This document shows, piece by piece, positions 35,472-47,721 of a stretch of 64,000 nucleotides of DNA. Position 1 is the stretch's first letter. Each line of letters opens with the position of its first letter. Below the pieces are notes generated by a model. That model made no database searches. It was not told where the DNA came from and worked only from the letters and a program-made list of their open reading frames with translations. Source of the DNA: Tethya wilhelma (Eukaryota; Porifera; Demospongiae; Tethyida; Tethyidae); NCBI GenBank assembly GCA_964030475.1, contig CAXIPT010000001.1:2579075-2643074 (forward strand). Reading direction: 5' to 3'. Made by a program: the position numbers and the translations under genes.

Positions 35472-36696
35472 ATGGCTGACCACGATGATATAGTGCGTCG
35501 AGGGTACATGATTGTGAGTAGGAACCCCAGACAAGGAGTTGTAAGTTTAGATTGTTTTGTTTGTACAAACAATTATCATTATTATCATAATTTTGTGTCT
35601 ATATATATTCTAAAAATATCTACATAGTGATAATGCGTTTTTAGAACTAATAATTGTGATGTATCTACATTTCAGCTTGGTAGGATGATGACGGTGACCT
35701 CTCGTAGACACTGGGTTGTATTGCGTAAGGACTCAACCAGAGGTGGGAAGAGATGCATCCAACTTTATCGCAGTGAGGGACAACACGGTGAACCGACACG
35801 AACCCTCTATCTTGACAAACAGGTATTGATGTAGTTGATGAACTGTGATGTGTATGTGTGTGAACATTCCATTCAACTTGTAGATTCCATTCAATTTTCT
35901 CTTTTTGTCAAACTGAAAAGAATTTCTGTTTGTCTCTTTTCACTTTTTCAGTCTTTGAAGTCGGTACAAAAGCTTGAAGCCAAGAAGGCATTTATTCTCA
36001 ACTTGAACGATGAAGTGTGCATGTTCCAGTGTGCCTCGCGTGCTGATATGGATGACTGGTACCGCGATGTACAGAAGTACCTTGTCAGTGGACAACCATC
36101 AATCCACAAGAACACAGATCCATACCCCAGCTCAACTGAAGGGGAGATCTACGAAAGTGAGTGTTTGTACGTACAAGAACACACACTATTGAAGGTAGTA
36201 ATATAATAAACAACTGTACTATGTGTGTACTCTTCATTTACCGCCAACACAGTGGTTCCTGATGATGAAACGTATCGTGTGAAGCTTCGTCAATCGGCAA
36301 CCCTCACTTTCAGTGGGCTGTGTAATTTAGAGATTCTCAGGGACTTTGATCGCAATCTCTTTCACATTGCCATCTTCACCCCTCATGAAAATCCAAAGTT
36401 GATTGTGAAGTGGCAGATTGACCACATCAGACAGTACGGCTCTAATCAGTCCGCTTTTAAATTTGAGTCGGGAAGGTATGGCACTGTGTGTGAGAACGAG
36501 AAATGGGCAAAGAGATAAATAATTTCATTAGTGTGACCCGTAAAATTGCGTAAATCCTCTTCAGCAAATCACCTACTGGAGCAGATTGGTTCATTATGGA
36601 CACTGATGAAGGGGTCTCTGTCAAGATACACAAAGCTGTTGATTACTGGGCCAAGCACATTGTGGAGAATGCTCAGAACACTGGACGAGTGAGTTG

Positions 36697-36766
<70 letters not shown>

Positions 36767-37311
36767 NACACTCTCTCTAGCATCGACAGGGCACCTTACC
36801 CTCAACACCAGGTCTCACTGTAACCAGTCCACCTCCGACTGTGCACCCTAAGAACAGCCAATCTCCCAACGATGGTCAGTACATGTCTCTCAAGGAAACA
36901 ACTAAACAAAACAACTCAGTGTATGCAACACCTGGGGTGAGTTCTAAAACACACTGTCTGCCTCCTTTGAACACACATTCACGTACTGTGTAACATATAT
37001 CCACACACTTTCTTAATGCATGACTTGGTGTAATACAGAATGACAGCCCACAGTCAAGATATCCTCAGCCTTCCAACGGAGACCCTGTTGACAATAGGGC
37101 AACTTATCAATCGTTGCAGAGCACAGCTGGGAGGAACGAAGAGAGCACATACCAAGACCTCAACCCTCGTACTGTTGACCCTCAAAATGCAGCTGCAAGA
37201 AGAAACCAGCAGCCATCTTCCAATGAGACATACATGGGACTCAATGCCCAAACCAGGAACTCTGTTGAATCAGACCAGTACATGGATCTCAATCAAGTTC
37301 GATCCAATTAG
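35472..37311 (+). CDS. DOK-like PH-PTB adaptor, paralogue C
   Basis: Tandem paralogue of the gene at 32506. Exons: 35472-35540, 35676-35822, 35952-36156, 36253-36475, 36565-36688, 36781-36936, 37039-37311; 398 residues. The PH (IVRRGYMIVSRNP, SRRHWVVLRKD, DDWYRDVQKYLVSGQP) and PTB (YRVKLRQSATLTFSGLC, VKWQIDHIRQYGSNQSAF, DWFIMDT) domains are intact. The tail has QYMSL, VYATP, TYQSLQ, TYQDL, TYMGL and QYMDL. Exons 2, 4 and 5 have exactly the same length as in paralogue B. An N interrupts a CA tract in intron 5 only, so the coding sequence is unaffected. It is convergent with the BAR-like gene. Confidence 0.9.
36697..36770. repeat. CA microsatellite with one N
   Basis: A CA tract in intron 5 of paralogue C starts about 10 bases after the donor; N at 36767 probably marks a gap. 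Confidence 0.9.
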
Positions 37312-38005
37312 GACACATTAACTTAATACCCCTGGAGAGTTTTTTGATACTCTCTGGTGACTAGGTGTGTCAAGAGTACATGCATTGCATTTTTGTTAAT
37401 GGCTGCTGAATAAGTGCTGATGTTTTGTGCAATCGTAATATTTTACCCATGATTAAATGTAGCTTGTTCTTACAATTAATGTCATTATCTTGTGTTTTTT
37501 TATCCATGCATTATTGTACATCATTGACTGGCTTATTATAAATACTGATTTTTTTGAGATCAATATAATTATTATTGTTTTTACAACAGCAGAAATTAAT
37601 AATACAAATTACTATTATTGTGGTAATTGTGCAACATACATAGAATAATGAGATCGACAAAAATTTCATCGTAATAAAATCCAATCCAATGATTTTTAAG
37701 GCCTGACACAGTCAGACATATTATAATAATATATTGGTGCATAATTTACAATAAAAGTATGATATAAATTTATAACTATTTTTACTATAATAATTATTAT
37801 TATTACTTCTTATGTTAGAAAGATCTATGTACATTACTATTATCTTAGTGTAGTTACCTTACTGTATATTATGGCATACAATCATACAATTACAAAGAAT
37901 AGGGTCATTATAACTTTAAAAAGTATCAAAAAAAAACAAAACATTGTCATCTGCAGTAAATATACAGTGTCGAGTAAATAAGTGCTGATATTGAGGAGCT
38001 TACTA
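37312..38005. other. AT-rich intergenic stretch between convergent genes
   Basis: About 0.7 kb, strongly AT-rich with many ATTATT/TAATAAT runs. It separates the stop codons of DOK-like C and the BAR-like gene. No open frame of interest. Confidence 0.7.
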
Positions 38006-40247
38006 TCAATGATGTTTCCAGTTCCGTTCCCATTCCCCAGGATGCGTAGGATACCGAGGGCCACTCCCACCTCCCACAGGAGGGGGGCCAGGTGAAGGGG
38101 CGTGTCCTAATGGTGGAGGCATCCCTCTTGGCCCGGGAGGAGGGGGAAAATCTCGTCCCATTCCTGGTCCTTGTCCCGGTCCTGGTCCTGATTCCCACGG
38201 CCGAGGAGGAGGGGGACCATGATGGGGAACTCCTGGTCGTAAAGGACCCAAATGAGGATGTGGGTGCGGCGGTCCAGGTGGTGGCATTGGACCACCCATA
38301 TGAGGAGGAGGCATACCACCTGGAGGATGACCTTGATTGTGCATGTGAGGGGGACCGGGGAAAGGAGGCGGGGCTGGACCATGTGGGTGTGGTGGGCCCG
38401 GACCCATTAAGTTCGGATTGGGTGGTGGTGGTGTGGGAGGAGGGGTGGGATGGGGAGAGGGACCAGGAGACATTGACGGCAAACTTGCTGGCGAGGGTGC
38501 ATCTGATGGAGTGTTGGAACGAAAAGGTACAGGACGAAAACGGTTTTCGTTCATAGGATGATGCAACGGGATCGGACCCGGACCTGGACCTGGGCCATGA
38601 CCCGGAGCTGGTCCTCCGGGAGGTNACGCTCGGCCTCCGGTCTGATCATGTCAACAATCCCATACGTGTCCTCCGCCTCATAGAACGGCACCCTTGGTAC
38701 AAGAGTACTCTGACTGCTTACGGATTCATTACTGTTGTGCCGCCTCAGGGGATAGCCGGGGCGCATGTTCCGACCAAAGCTGTCACTGTGCCCACCATGG
38801 CCATAGCCCCTCACTGATGGCACACCACCACTTCTAAAGCTACCGTGACCACCACCACCACCACCACCACTGCTGCTGGTGGTCATCAGTTCACCCATGC
38901 TATCGCTCTCGCCACTGGAGGAGACTCTTCTGGATGAGCCTTCTCGACCACTGTCCGCTTTACTCCAAGATTCGTTCTCGAGTAGCACTTCTCTAGCTTT
39001 CAATTTTGGAATAGAACCACTCTTTCGACGCTCTCTCGGACTAATACTGGGGCTTTCCCTGGGACTTTCCCCACTGTCATCCCCGTCCCTCTCATTGTCT
39101 TCTGTAATATAGCTTTGAAACGAAGGGGCCTTCATTGACGAGCGAGAGGAGGTGTTAGTGGCAGGGGGGTGTGGTGGAGGAGGGGGATCCCGATCCCGAC
39201 TCGTGCCATGTGACCCTCGTCCAACGTGCAGCAGAGCCTTGATGCTACGATTGAGAGTGTGGAATCGATCTTTGTCTTTTACGTGGTTAGTCCGTGTTGG
39301 AGTCTGTTCCGGAGGGCTGTAGCACTCTGGTGGCTGACGATAGGTGACTGCAATGGAAGGCAGCTCAGGAACAGAACTATATAGAGGAGATAAAAGGGGA
39401 AAAGAAATAATCATAAATTCAGTATCAGCCATTTCAACTTACAACACAACAAACATGCAAACAAACACAAACACAAACACAAACACAAACACAAACACAA
39501 ACACAAACATACACATACACACCTACACACAAACTGTGTACTAGTCAAATGTAACATACCACACAAATACCATAAAATGTACCACTTACTCTTCCTTCAA
39601 GAAGTTTTGCAGTGAGAGATTGATGGTGTAAGTCACGTCCACGATGCCCAAGAGAGCATTAGGATCAGCCATACGAGAGAGCATGGAGAAGGCAGCATAG
39701 TCCTCAACGAGCCACCAGGAGGACTGCACCGTCACCAAGATGGAGTCCGTTGAACTTGAGGTGATCTCCACTGGGTGGTTGTCCTCGGCAGAGGGCGAGG
39801 GACGGACAAACACCTGGAGTCAGAGAAACAGAGATAAAAACACACCGTATGGGGGGGGGGGGATATTTTGCTCACAGCACTCTAGTACGTTAGAGTGTGA
39901 CGGCCCATGGTCCATTAAAATTTAGAATGTGAAAACATTCGAGATAATCTCCAGTTTATCAAGGTAGTTTCTTTCAGGGAAAGGGGGAAAAGATAGATTA
40001 GGTAATCCCCAATTACAGTAATTGTGTGTGGATGACTGTTTGTGCGTGTGAACGGAAGCAAGGACACAAACACTTACCAGGTTGGCCTTCCCAAAGACGA
40101 GCTGGACTGCTGTTTTGGCAGCAGTGTTTGTGACTGTGGTACAAGACTCGTTGAGGACATGAAAGGCAAACTCATCAATGGTCTCCTTTGAGATGTCACG
40201 ACGACTGGTGACCACCGGTAGAGACTCAACCAGCTTCCTAACAGCCT

Positions 40248-40301
<54 letters not shown>

Positions 40302-40763
40302 NCACATGTATACTCCTTACTGTACACTCTCACACCCACTAACTTTCTAGGCATACTAAACACGAACTCTACCCTTATTAGGACATGGATCATTGACCAA
40401 ACATTGGACACACACTAGACCCACTGACAACTTAAGACAAATAACCAAACTCTCCAGAGCAATACAGCAACGAAGCTAACTCAGGGCAAATAGACAAATG
40501 GCTACACATGCAGCTTTATATACATATATAGTGTTCATTGTGTTTGTGTGAGTGGTGCTTCATACAATATACCTGGGCTGCAGCTAACCATCCGACAGTT
40601 GCCTCCTTGACGAGCGAGTTTGAAGGAGAATCACTGAGTCCTTTCCCCACCTCTTTGTAGGCACCTAAAGGAAGCATGATCTCAGATGAAGAGGAGAGGA
40701 GCTTCGACTGGGCCTCAAGGAAACTGAGGAAACATGTCCCCATCACCTGGAGAAGACAAACAA

Positions 40764-40831
<68 letters not shown>

Positions 40832-43656
40832 GGTGTGGGATTGGGTAAAGTTTCATGGTTTTGAAAGACCACTGTGCCACCATTGTGTACCAATACAATG
40901 CAATTGTGGTTTTTTGTACATGAAGAGTCAACACACACACTACAAGAGGATAGATAGAACACCTGGGTCAGTCAGTATGTAATGGGACAGTGGTGACACA
41001 GGAAGCACAGATGAGACAATATACTTCTTCAACTTTTATTATCTCTTTTGTTTAGAGCTACCCAACGACACTAAATCAGGAAGCTTCATTCGCCACTCTA
41101 GCCGACTGCCACATGCTCACAACAAGAGCAGTAATGAGTCACACTCCACATCAAGGAATGACATTAATCCACCTCAAACATCAAAGCCACTTGAAACACT
41201 AATCTTGTTCCTTCTCTAATTAGACACAGTGATATCACAATTATTTCTGAGGAGGTGTACACAGCCTAAATTCACTGGAGACATATTTATCTCTAATGTT
41301 ACAAGGACAAGTATCTTACTGCGTGTGTGAATGGAAGTAGCATCATACGCCAGGCCTTCTTCTCCACTTCTGTTAGAGAAGCTCCGTTCCATAAGGCTAC
41401 CATCTTCACCGTTTAAGATGCTGGAGTATAGACGTCCATCCAAGAATTGAACCAAAAGCAGTGGACAAACAATCCCATGTGAGTGGTGCTCACGAAACAA
41501 GGGAAGAGAACTGACCAAGGGTTCAAGGTGTTTGTTTTGTCTACACGGATCAGGGTCTGACCAGTAATTGCAAACTTGGCAACAACTTATGACACTGGAC
41601 AGGCAGACTTTTGTTCATACATTAGTTGTGCATGTTCAGAACACTGAGGTATGTTCCTCCCTTCAAAAAAACGTCTTTATTTCTACACATTCTCATCTAC
41701 AAAAGTGCATGTCCACACGCACACACCCACTCACTCCAACTGTCTGTTTTACTGTCTGGTCTCTTCTCAAATAACCTTCCTTCATTTTTTTCCCCCTTCA
41801 CTCTAGCGTAGCCTGGGAACAATGGTAAGGTCAAAGGGGAGAGCCTGGGAACGAGGCTACTCTAGCATACATAAAAAACTCACCTGCATGTTCAAAACTA
41901 CTCTGTCTCAATTCTAGGCTACCAAAGGGTGCTAGTGACAGAAGGCCATTATACTACTACTGGAAATAGATATACTAAGTTTAGAGGAGGTCTTAGACGA
42001 TTCGTGTCACTGCTTCTACACTAGAAGGCTAGGGAACAAGGACCGGGGACAAACTAGGCACACACATGTACATGTATGTATATCTCAATGCTTTTAAGCT
42101 AAGGCCCATCCTCACTTCAAAAATAGCTGGCATAACTTACTACAAACGAAAGCAATGTTCAATGTTTGTGCAACATTGGGTGGTTGGAGAACAGCTATGC
42201 AGATAATGCTGCGATGGGCTGCAGCCTGGAGACCAACAGCAGTTAGGCCCAATCAACACCTTGTATGCGTACACACAACACACATACATACATACGTACA
42301 GTACAGTACGTATATACATACATTCACATAATTATAGGGGGGGTATTGTTGAGATACAAGAGCATTTTGAAGATTACAGCTGCTCCTGGTGTTGCTGATA
42401 ATTCCTCCAACTCAGGGCTCACTAGAGACCACTCTAACCAAAGGCAGTGCCAAAAACTGTGGGATAGGGGATGTATTACATGTGTACTTGATAGCTACAT
42501 AGCCCAGAAAGGTGATACAGTGTGTTATACAGTCACAATCTCTCTACTCTCAACTCTCAGCAATACTGCACTACAACGACTCTACTACCAGCCACGCACA
42601 CAAGTGGCCATTTCTAAATCCCCCTAATACAATTCCTGTTGGGGCATGAGAACACTTTGTGACCATTTATAGTCTTACAGCCTGCCAGTATCCAGCCACA
42701 CAAGACCCACCCAGGTTTCAATCCATTCATGGGAGTAGCAGCTACATTGAACCACTAGTTGGGCCAAGATCAAAGGGGGAAAATGACACAAGTCTCTACG
42801 AATACGTACATAACTGTATTAGGGTACGCCAACATACATACATGTATGTACACACAAGTGTAAATATTCTGTACACATGGTTAGTAAGAAGAGTCACTCG
42901 TGAGAGATAAAATTATGGGTAGGCTACTTAATCCAAATTCCTCTCTCACAGTTTCCGGGGGGAAAAAATTCAGCACATTGTTTTCCCTGACAACAGATTG
43001 GTTGCTAGCAACAAACAGGACAAGAGTTGTAGGCATGTACATGTACATTACTTGTCCAGCCATTAGAACATAATATCAACTGTTGTTGTGGGCCCACTTA
43101 CCTCAACCCTCATTTTGGAGAAATCATTGAGCGCTTCAGCTAGTTGGCCATCTTCCTTGGCAAAATCCTCGGCTGATGAATGGAACTTCACCTCTAGCTG
43201 TTCCAACTTTTGTTGTTTATTTGAATTGTGTGAATTCTGTAGGCTCTCCATTTGTTTTGAGTATGACTCGTGCTTTGACACAGCTTTAGCATGACTCTCC
43301 AGCCGACTGCGTAACTTGCTTAGAGACGGGGCCATCTTCTTGATGGGGGGTAGGACCTCTTGTTTGATAATTAACCCCGACTTATTGCACTTGTCACTCA
43401 ACCTCTCACACGCTTCACGATATCTCAGAGCAACCAAAAGAATTGGAGTCTCTTGAAAGAGTGTTTCCAGGAGAGAAGCTAACTTGATGCCAGACACACA
43501 GAAAGCACTGAAACAATCGAGGTACTCATTCAGAGTTTGTGGAATGGCTGATACAGTGCTCTCCAGTCTCTCCAGTTTGTGTTTCATGCTCTTGTGAGAG
43601 GGCTTAGAACTGGAGTCCCTCTTGAAGTGAGGTGGACTTCTTATCAGGTGGTCCAT
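38006..43656 (-). CDS. BAR-like coiled-coil protein with proline-rich tail (unnamed family)
   Basis: Five exons on the minus strand: 43102-43656, 40573-40746, 40078-40248, 39590-39813, 38006-39376. The first about 240 residues are helical and charged, with ETLFQETPILLVALRYREAC, KLRSRLESHAKAVSKHESY and EALNDFSKMRVEVMGTCF. This pattern resembles BAR-type membrane-curving coiled coils; I cannot name the subfamily. A globular middle domain follows (EAVRKLVESLPVV to INLSLQNFLKE). Then comes a Ser-rich region with phosphosite-like RRHNSNES and a Gly run, and a long Pro/His/Gly tail ending HPGEWERNWKHH. The frame is interrupted by N at 38625. The tail stays open only if the gap really contains 3k+2 bases, which also makes the total length divisible by three (about 831 residues). 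Intron 1 is 2.3 kb and holds a palindromic repeat. Confidence 0.75.
38625..38625. other. single N inside coding sequence
   Basis: This N shifts the reading frame of the BAR-like gene between an EAER end and a PPGGPAPG continuation. As in five other places in the window, one N most likely stands for a gap of unknown size. Confidence 0.8.
39458..39510. repeat. ACAAAC hexamer repeat
   Basis: About eight ACAAAC units inside the intron of the BAR-like gene, upstream (in gene sense) of its last exon. Confidence 0.85.
40250..40301. repeat. GT microsatellite ending in an N
   Basis: The GT tract abuts the acceptor of the exon at 40078-40248 (gene sense: CACACACACAG), so the repeat lies within the splice-acceptor region; N at 40302. 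Confidence 0.9.
40769..40829. repeat. GT microsatellite
   Basis: A GT tract of about 60 bases in intron 1 of the BAR-like gene, about 20 bases before the exon-2 acceptor in gene sense. Confidence 0.9.
41809..41859. mobile_element. short copy of the palindromic TAGCCT...AGGCTA element
   Basis: A deleted version of about 51 bp. Right arm GCCTGGGAACGAGGCTA ends at 41859. CTCTAGC is present at 41801-41807 and again at 41860-41866, consistent with a target-site duplication (8-9 bp if one mismatch is allowed). It sits in intron 1 of the BAR-like gene. Confidence 0.6.
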
Positions 43657-44045
43657 TTTTTTTAATTGTGTGGTTAATTATGAAGGCCTGAGTGCCAGTC
43701 CACTTGTCGAGTTCAGAACAACGTCGTCTTTCTTGGCTTTTCCAGACTTCTTAACTTCATCTTAGTCTTCTATGTAGGTAGGTAGTACTTTTCATTGCTT
43801 TAGACTATCACTAACTCGTATGATAATGCAAAATTTTACTACTGAGAGTGGAGGAGTGTGTGCACTGTGTTAAGTTCGGCACGTGACTTCAAACCTTCCA
43901 TTTGCACTACTGGAAAGGAGTTGCCCAACACTGGATGCTAATTGCTTTTTGCGCAATTCAATCAGAGTCTGAGTTGACCTCACTTTTAGTTTAGAACTTT
44001 AATAGTAGCGAGTTATATATCTCATCTCTTTTGAGAAGCCCAAAG

Positions 44046-45312
44046 ATGGATGGAAGTGAGTATCAAGGGCAAGCATATCAACAAGTGGATCTAAGCTCGT
44101 ACCAGCCAATTGAAGATTCAGCTTGCAATTCTGATGATGATTGTGCAAACCAGCACAGAGCAATCAACCCTGGAAATTCGCAAACAACTCATCATGGCAT
44201 GGATTTAGATGATGTAGACCCATTTTCTCACACTCCTGTTGGAATAAATTACGCAAAGGTAACGAGAAAACAACCGACTCAAACTTTGATTGGGTGGGGC
44301 ACAAGAGATTGTTTGTAGTAATCATATGTAATGAATAGATGATGTTGCATAACACTAATAGTCACATGTATAGGTCAGCTAGTGGTCTATGCAAGTTTAC
44401 ATAATTGTGTGGCTGTCCTTGTAGCGGTAGCATATGTTCTGTCTATATAGATGTATATACCAATGTTCTTGTAATTATACAGTACAGAGCCTGAAAGGAT
44501 TATATTAACGATACTATGATTCATCCATTCATGTTTTCCTTTGGAAAAGGTCATATTCAACACACTATGGCTCTTGCCTCTGAGGTTGCTGTTTCTCGTC
44601 TTCCCAGCTGTCATTGGTGGCTGTATCACGTGTTTCTTTGCCTCCCTGTGCGACCACTACCATCTTGAAAATCCCCGTCCTTTAGGAAAATTTGGAAGGT
44701 GAGTTCATTGCAATAGGTGTGAACGAGTAGCCTCGTTCCCAGGCCTTCCCCTTCTTTTTTTTTGCGTGGGGAAGCTAAAATAACCAAAATGAATAAATTA
44801 ACGGGGAAAGCCTGGGAACGAGGCTAGTGAACGAGCCTATCTTGGTATATAGAATCAGACTGCCTATGCTATGACCCATCCCAATAGGATTGAATTGAAA
44901 TGATTTTATCCTGAAAGAAAGGGTTGCACAATAAAGAACATCAATTAATTATTGATAAAGACATGTGCCGTCTTGACCCCACACTCCCTCTCAAATGACT
45001 AAGTAATTATGAATAAATAAAGCTATAATAATTATTATCTGCTTGTCTGGTGTTTGTTCCATGATGCCAAGCAGGGCCTTGTTGAATACGGTTGGAAGTA
45101 AACTCAGCAGAATTATGCTGCTTGGTTTTGGTTTCAACTGGATACGTATCCGAGGTCGTCCAGCCACAACAGAGGAGGCCCCTATTGTTATTGTTGCTCC
45201 ACACACTAGCCTCTTGGATGTGTTCATTATGGGAGCAGGATTCTGCAAAACACCGACATTTGTTGGAAAGGAAGACTTAAGACACGTTCCTGTGTTTGGA
45301 TGTAAGTTGTGN

Positions 45313-45370
<58 letters not shown>

Positions 45371-47383
45371 TGCATGCATACACTTAATAGTCCTAGTGAT
45401 CATGAGTACCATGTAGTGGGAAATTTTCATCAAACAAGGCAGATAATAGTTTTATATTCCATACACACAACTTTTGCATTTTTGTATGCCATTCAAATTA
45501 ACTTAAACTTCCACTTTGCACATTTCAAGAGGGCACAATAACCGTGTTTCATTTAAGGTGTACGAGGCTATCTTGGGTTTCATTGGTTTGTTTGATTTTA
45601 GATTTAGTAAATCATGTCATAAGGCCAATCTATGTAACTCGTGATGACCCAAACTCTCGTCAAAGAGCTGCTGAGCAAATCCGAGAGAGAGCTGAAGTAG
45701 GGACTTGGCCTCCAGTGCTAATATTTCCGGAAGGTACCACCAATTAACATATCGCATAGTGCATGATCACTCCTATTTATGATTGCGGTCTTCAACTGTT
45801 GTTAGGTACTGTCACAAACAATCAACTATTGTTGAAGTTCAAACAGGGAGCCTTCCTCCCCAAGCTACCAGTCCAACCCATTTTATTCAAGTATAAAAAC
45901 AAAATTGTGAGTACCACTATCAAGTAGCAGCATGAATGCACACGATCCTCACAGTTTCATTTGTAGCAATAAACTAGCCTCAATCCCAGATCTACCCCGT
46001 GCGGCTTAAATTTTTGGAATTAAATACGGGGAAACAAAGCCTGGGAACGAGGCTAGCAATGAACAGTACTGGTATAAATTTTTGCTCTGAATAAGTCAAA
46101 ATTTTCTATACGCACACAGAATACTTATACTTGGAGTGAAAATGGAATGGGACTGTAAGTTGATTAATCTCCCCTGGAGTTATAGCGTGTTGTATGATTG
46201 AAATGTTTTATCCCTTTAGATTAAAGAGTTTGTATCTCACTTTGTGTAACTTTCACAATTCTTTGGAAATTGAGGTGCACAAGTGCTAATATAATTTTTT
46301 ATTATAGTATTTGTAATCATTTGTATTACAGTCATTTCAAACATACAGTTTCTGCCAGTGTACAACCCATCTGAAGATGAGATGGATGACCCCAAACTTT
46401 TTGCTGAGAACGTACGAGAAACAGTATCAGAGTGAGTTCAAAATACAATTAACATCAATGCTATCCATGGCCCTCAAGAACTATTCTTGTATCTGTCCTT
46501 AACATACATTGATTGTTATTTTGTGCAGTTCCCTCAACATACCATGTGGAAACCAGTCAGTTGAAGACTTCATTCTCTGTCTTTATGCTCGCAAAATTGG
46601 TCTTCCGTTTACAAGTGGACTGATTGCATACTACAAGGCCAATGAGGATCTCGGTATGGGTCTTACTGAGATGAAGAAGTGGTTGAAACGGTTTAGAGCA
46701 ATCAACACCAAAAGAACTGGATTCACAGATGCCAAAGAGCTGGCTAGCTATCTTAGTGTGCCAAATGATGCTTGTGTACAGGCTATAATTAATGGAGCTA
46801 TCACCAATGCAAATGTAAGTACAAGATTATCAGTGCGGCCATGTACGTTAATGTCACATCATTTTCTGTGCCAAACCCAGACAAAGAATGGGAAACTTAG
46901 CTTCAAGACTTATCTTTATTGGATTGTCAGAAAAGGCAAACAATTGCTGCAGAATGATGAATTTATAAGATCCATGTTTGTGGTAAGTCAATGTCATGAT
47001 CAGGTACAGTGCATCGATATGATACAGAATGTCATTCAGTTCTTTGATCAAGATCGTGATGGAGTGGTGAAGATGGCAGACATCACTCAAAGGCTGCCCA
47101 TTCAGAGCTTCCCTCCCTCAATATCAACACCACCTCTCCCAAGGAGAAGTGGGTGTGATGTCAGTTATCAAAACCAGGGAGAGGAGTCAGTCCCTCCTGA
47201 AGAAATGAACCAAGGTACATCATGAGCTAGTGATTTGTGCTCAGTGTTGTAGATTGGTGCATTTATTTAATGGTTATCATTTGTACAGATCAATTCAAGT
47301 CTCTCCTGGAACTCCATCCTGAATATGTTGTGCTGTTTTATGAGTGTCAGAATGCTGGTGTCAGTTCACCATTACCAGTATGA
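44046..47383 (+). CDS. LPCAT1/2-like lysophospholipid acyltransferase, paralogue 1
   Basis: Predicted membrane-bound acyl-CoA:lysophosphatidylcholine acyltransferase in phospholipid remodelling. Twelve exons: 44046-44258, 44550-44698, 45075-45301, 45602-45733, 45806-45906, 46120-46154, 46220-46274, 46349-46431, 46529-46814, 46881-46982, 47040-47214, 47289-47383; 550 residues. Exon 2 encodes a membrane span (LWLLPLRLLFLVFPAVIGG). Acyltransferase motifs are intact: HTSLLD (Hx4D), RPIYVTRD, FPEGT and LPKLPVQPI. The C-terminal part carries EF-hand-like units, the clearest loop being DQDRDGVVKMAD. LPCAT1/2 lengths of about 530-545 agree. Unlike paralogue 2, the frame stops right after SSPLPV. A GTATGA donor-like site overlaps that stop, so an undetected further exon is possible. 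An N lies in intron 3. Confidence 0.9.
44730..44826. mobile_element. palindromic miniature element with 9-bp target duplication
   Basis: A 97-bp element with perfect 17-bp terminal inverted repeats: TAGCCTCGTTCCCAGGC at 44730-44746 and its complement at 44810-44826. It is flanked on both sides by GTGAACGAG (44721-44729 and 44827-44835), a perfect 9-bp direct repeat. It has no coding capacity. It lies in intron 2 of LPCAT paralogue 1. Terminal repeats plus a 9-bp duplication suggest a non-autonomous DNA transposon, of MULE- or Merlin-like type by duplication length; family is inference. Confidence 0.85.
45311..45368. repeat. TG microsatellite with one N
   Basis: Begins about 10 bases after the exon-3 donor of LPCAT paralogue 1; N at 45312. 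Confidence 0.9.
45975..46055. mobile_element. second palindromic miniature element
   Basis: About 81 bp. The right arm is identical to that of the 44730 copy, and the left arm TAGCCTCAATCCCAGA has decayed. Flanks GCAATAAAC (45966-45974) and GCAATGAAC (46056-46064) are 9-bp direct repeats with one mismatch. It lies in intron 5 of LPCAT paralogue 1, and is older than the 44730 copy judging by divergence. Confidence 0.75.
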
Positions 47384-47629
47384 TTGAATATTGTCACTGT
47401 CACCCTACCATTAGTTATTTTGATTGAATAAACTATGCCAATTGCAAGTCTCAAAGGCATGGACAATATTTTAATGTGCTAGAATTGCAATGCTACATTG
47501 CAAGGGCATTTGCTGCTGATTTGCATATATGGCATCAATGATCAGTCTACTATTGCGGATCACAGTACTGCAGTGCAGTACTCTTGATCATATCTAGGAA
47601 CACGTAATGTAATGTACACGTGACCAATA

Positions 47630-47647
47630 TTACGTCATTGCGCGCGC
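47630..47647 (+). promoter_or_regulatory. ACGTCA and GCGCGCGC words before LPCAT paralogue 2
   Basis: TTACGTCA (47630-47637) is followed two bases later by GCGCGCGC (47640-47647) and CATT, 75-90 bases before the start codon. The words match those at other gene starts in the window. Confidence 0.45.
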
Positions 47648-47721
47648 ATTATAATCTATGCATCGCGCATTCTGCATCGTGGTGGACTGAGCGAGCTATT
47701 TCCATTTTTTTGACGGTGAAA

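Noticed and set aside
38092..38556. Long plus-strand frame of 154 codons
   Set aside because: Antisense shadow of the proline-rich tail of the BAR-like gene.
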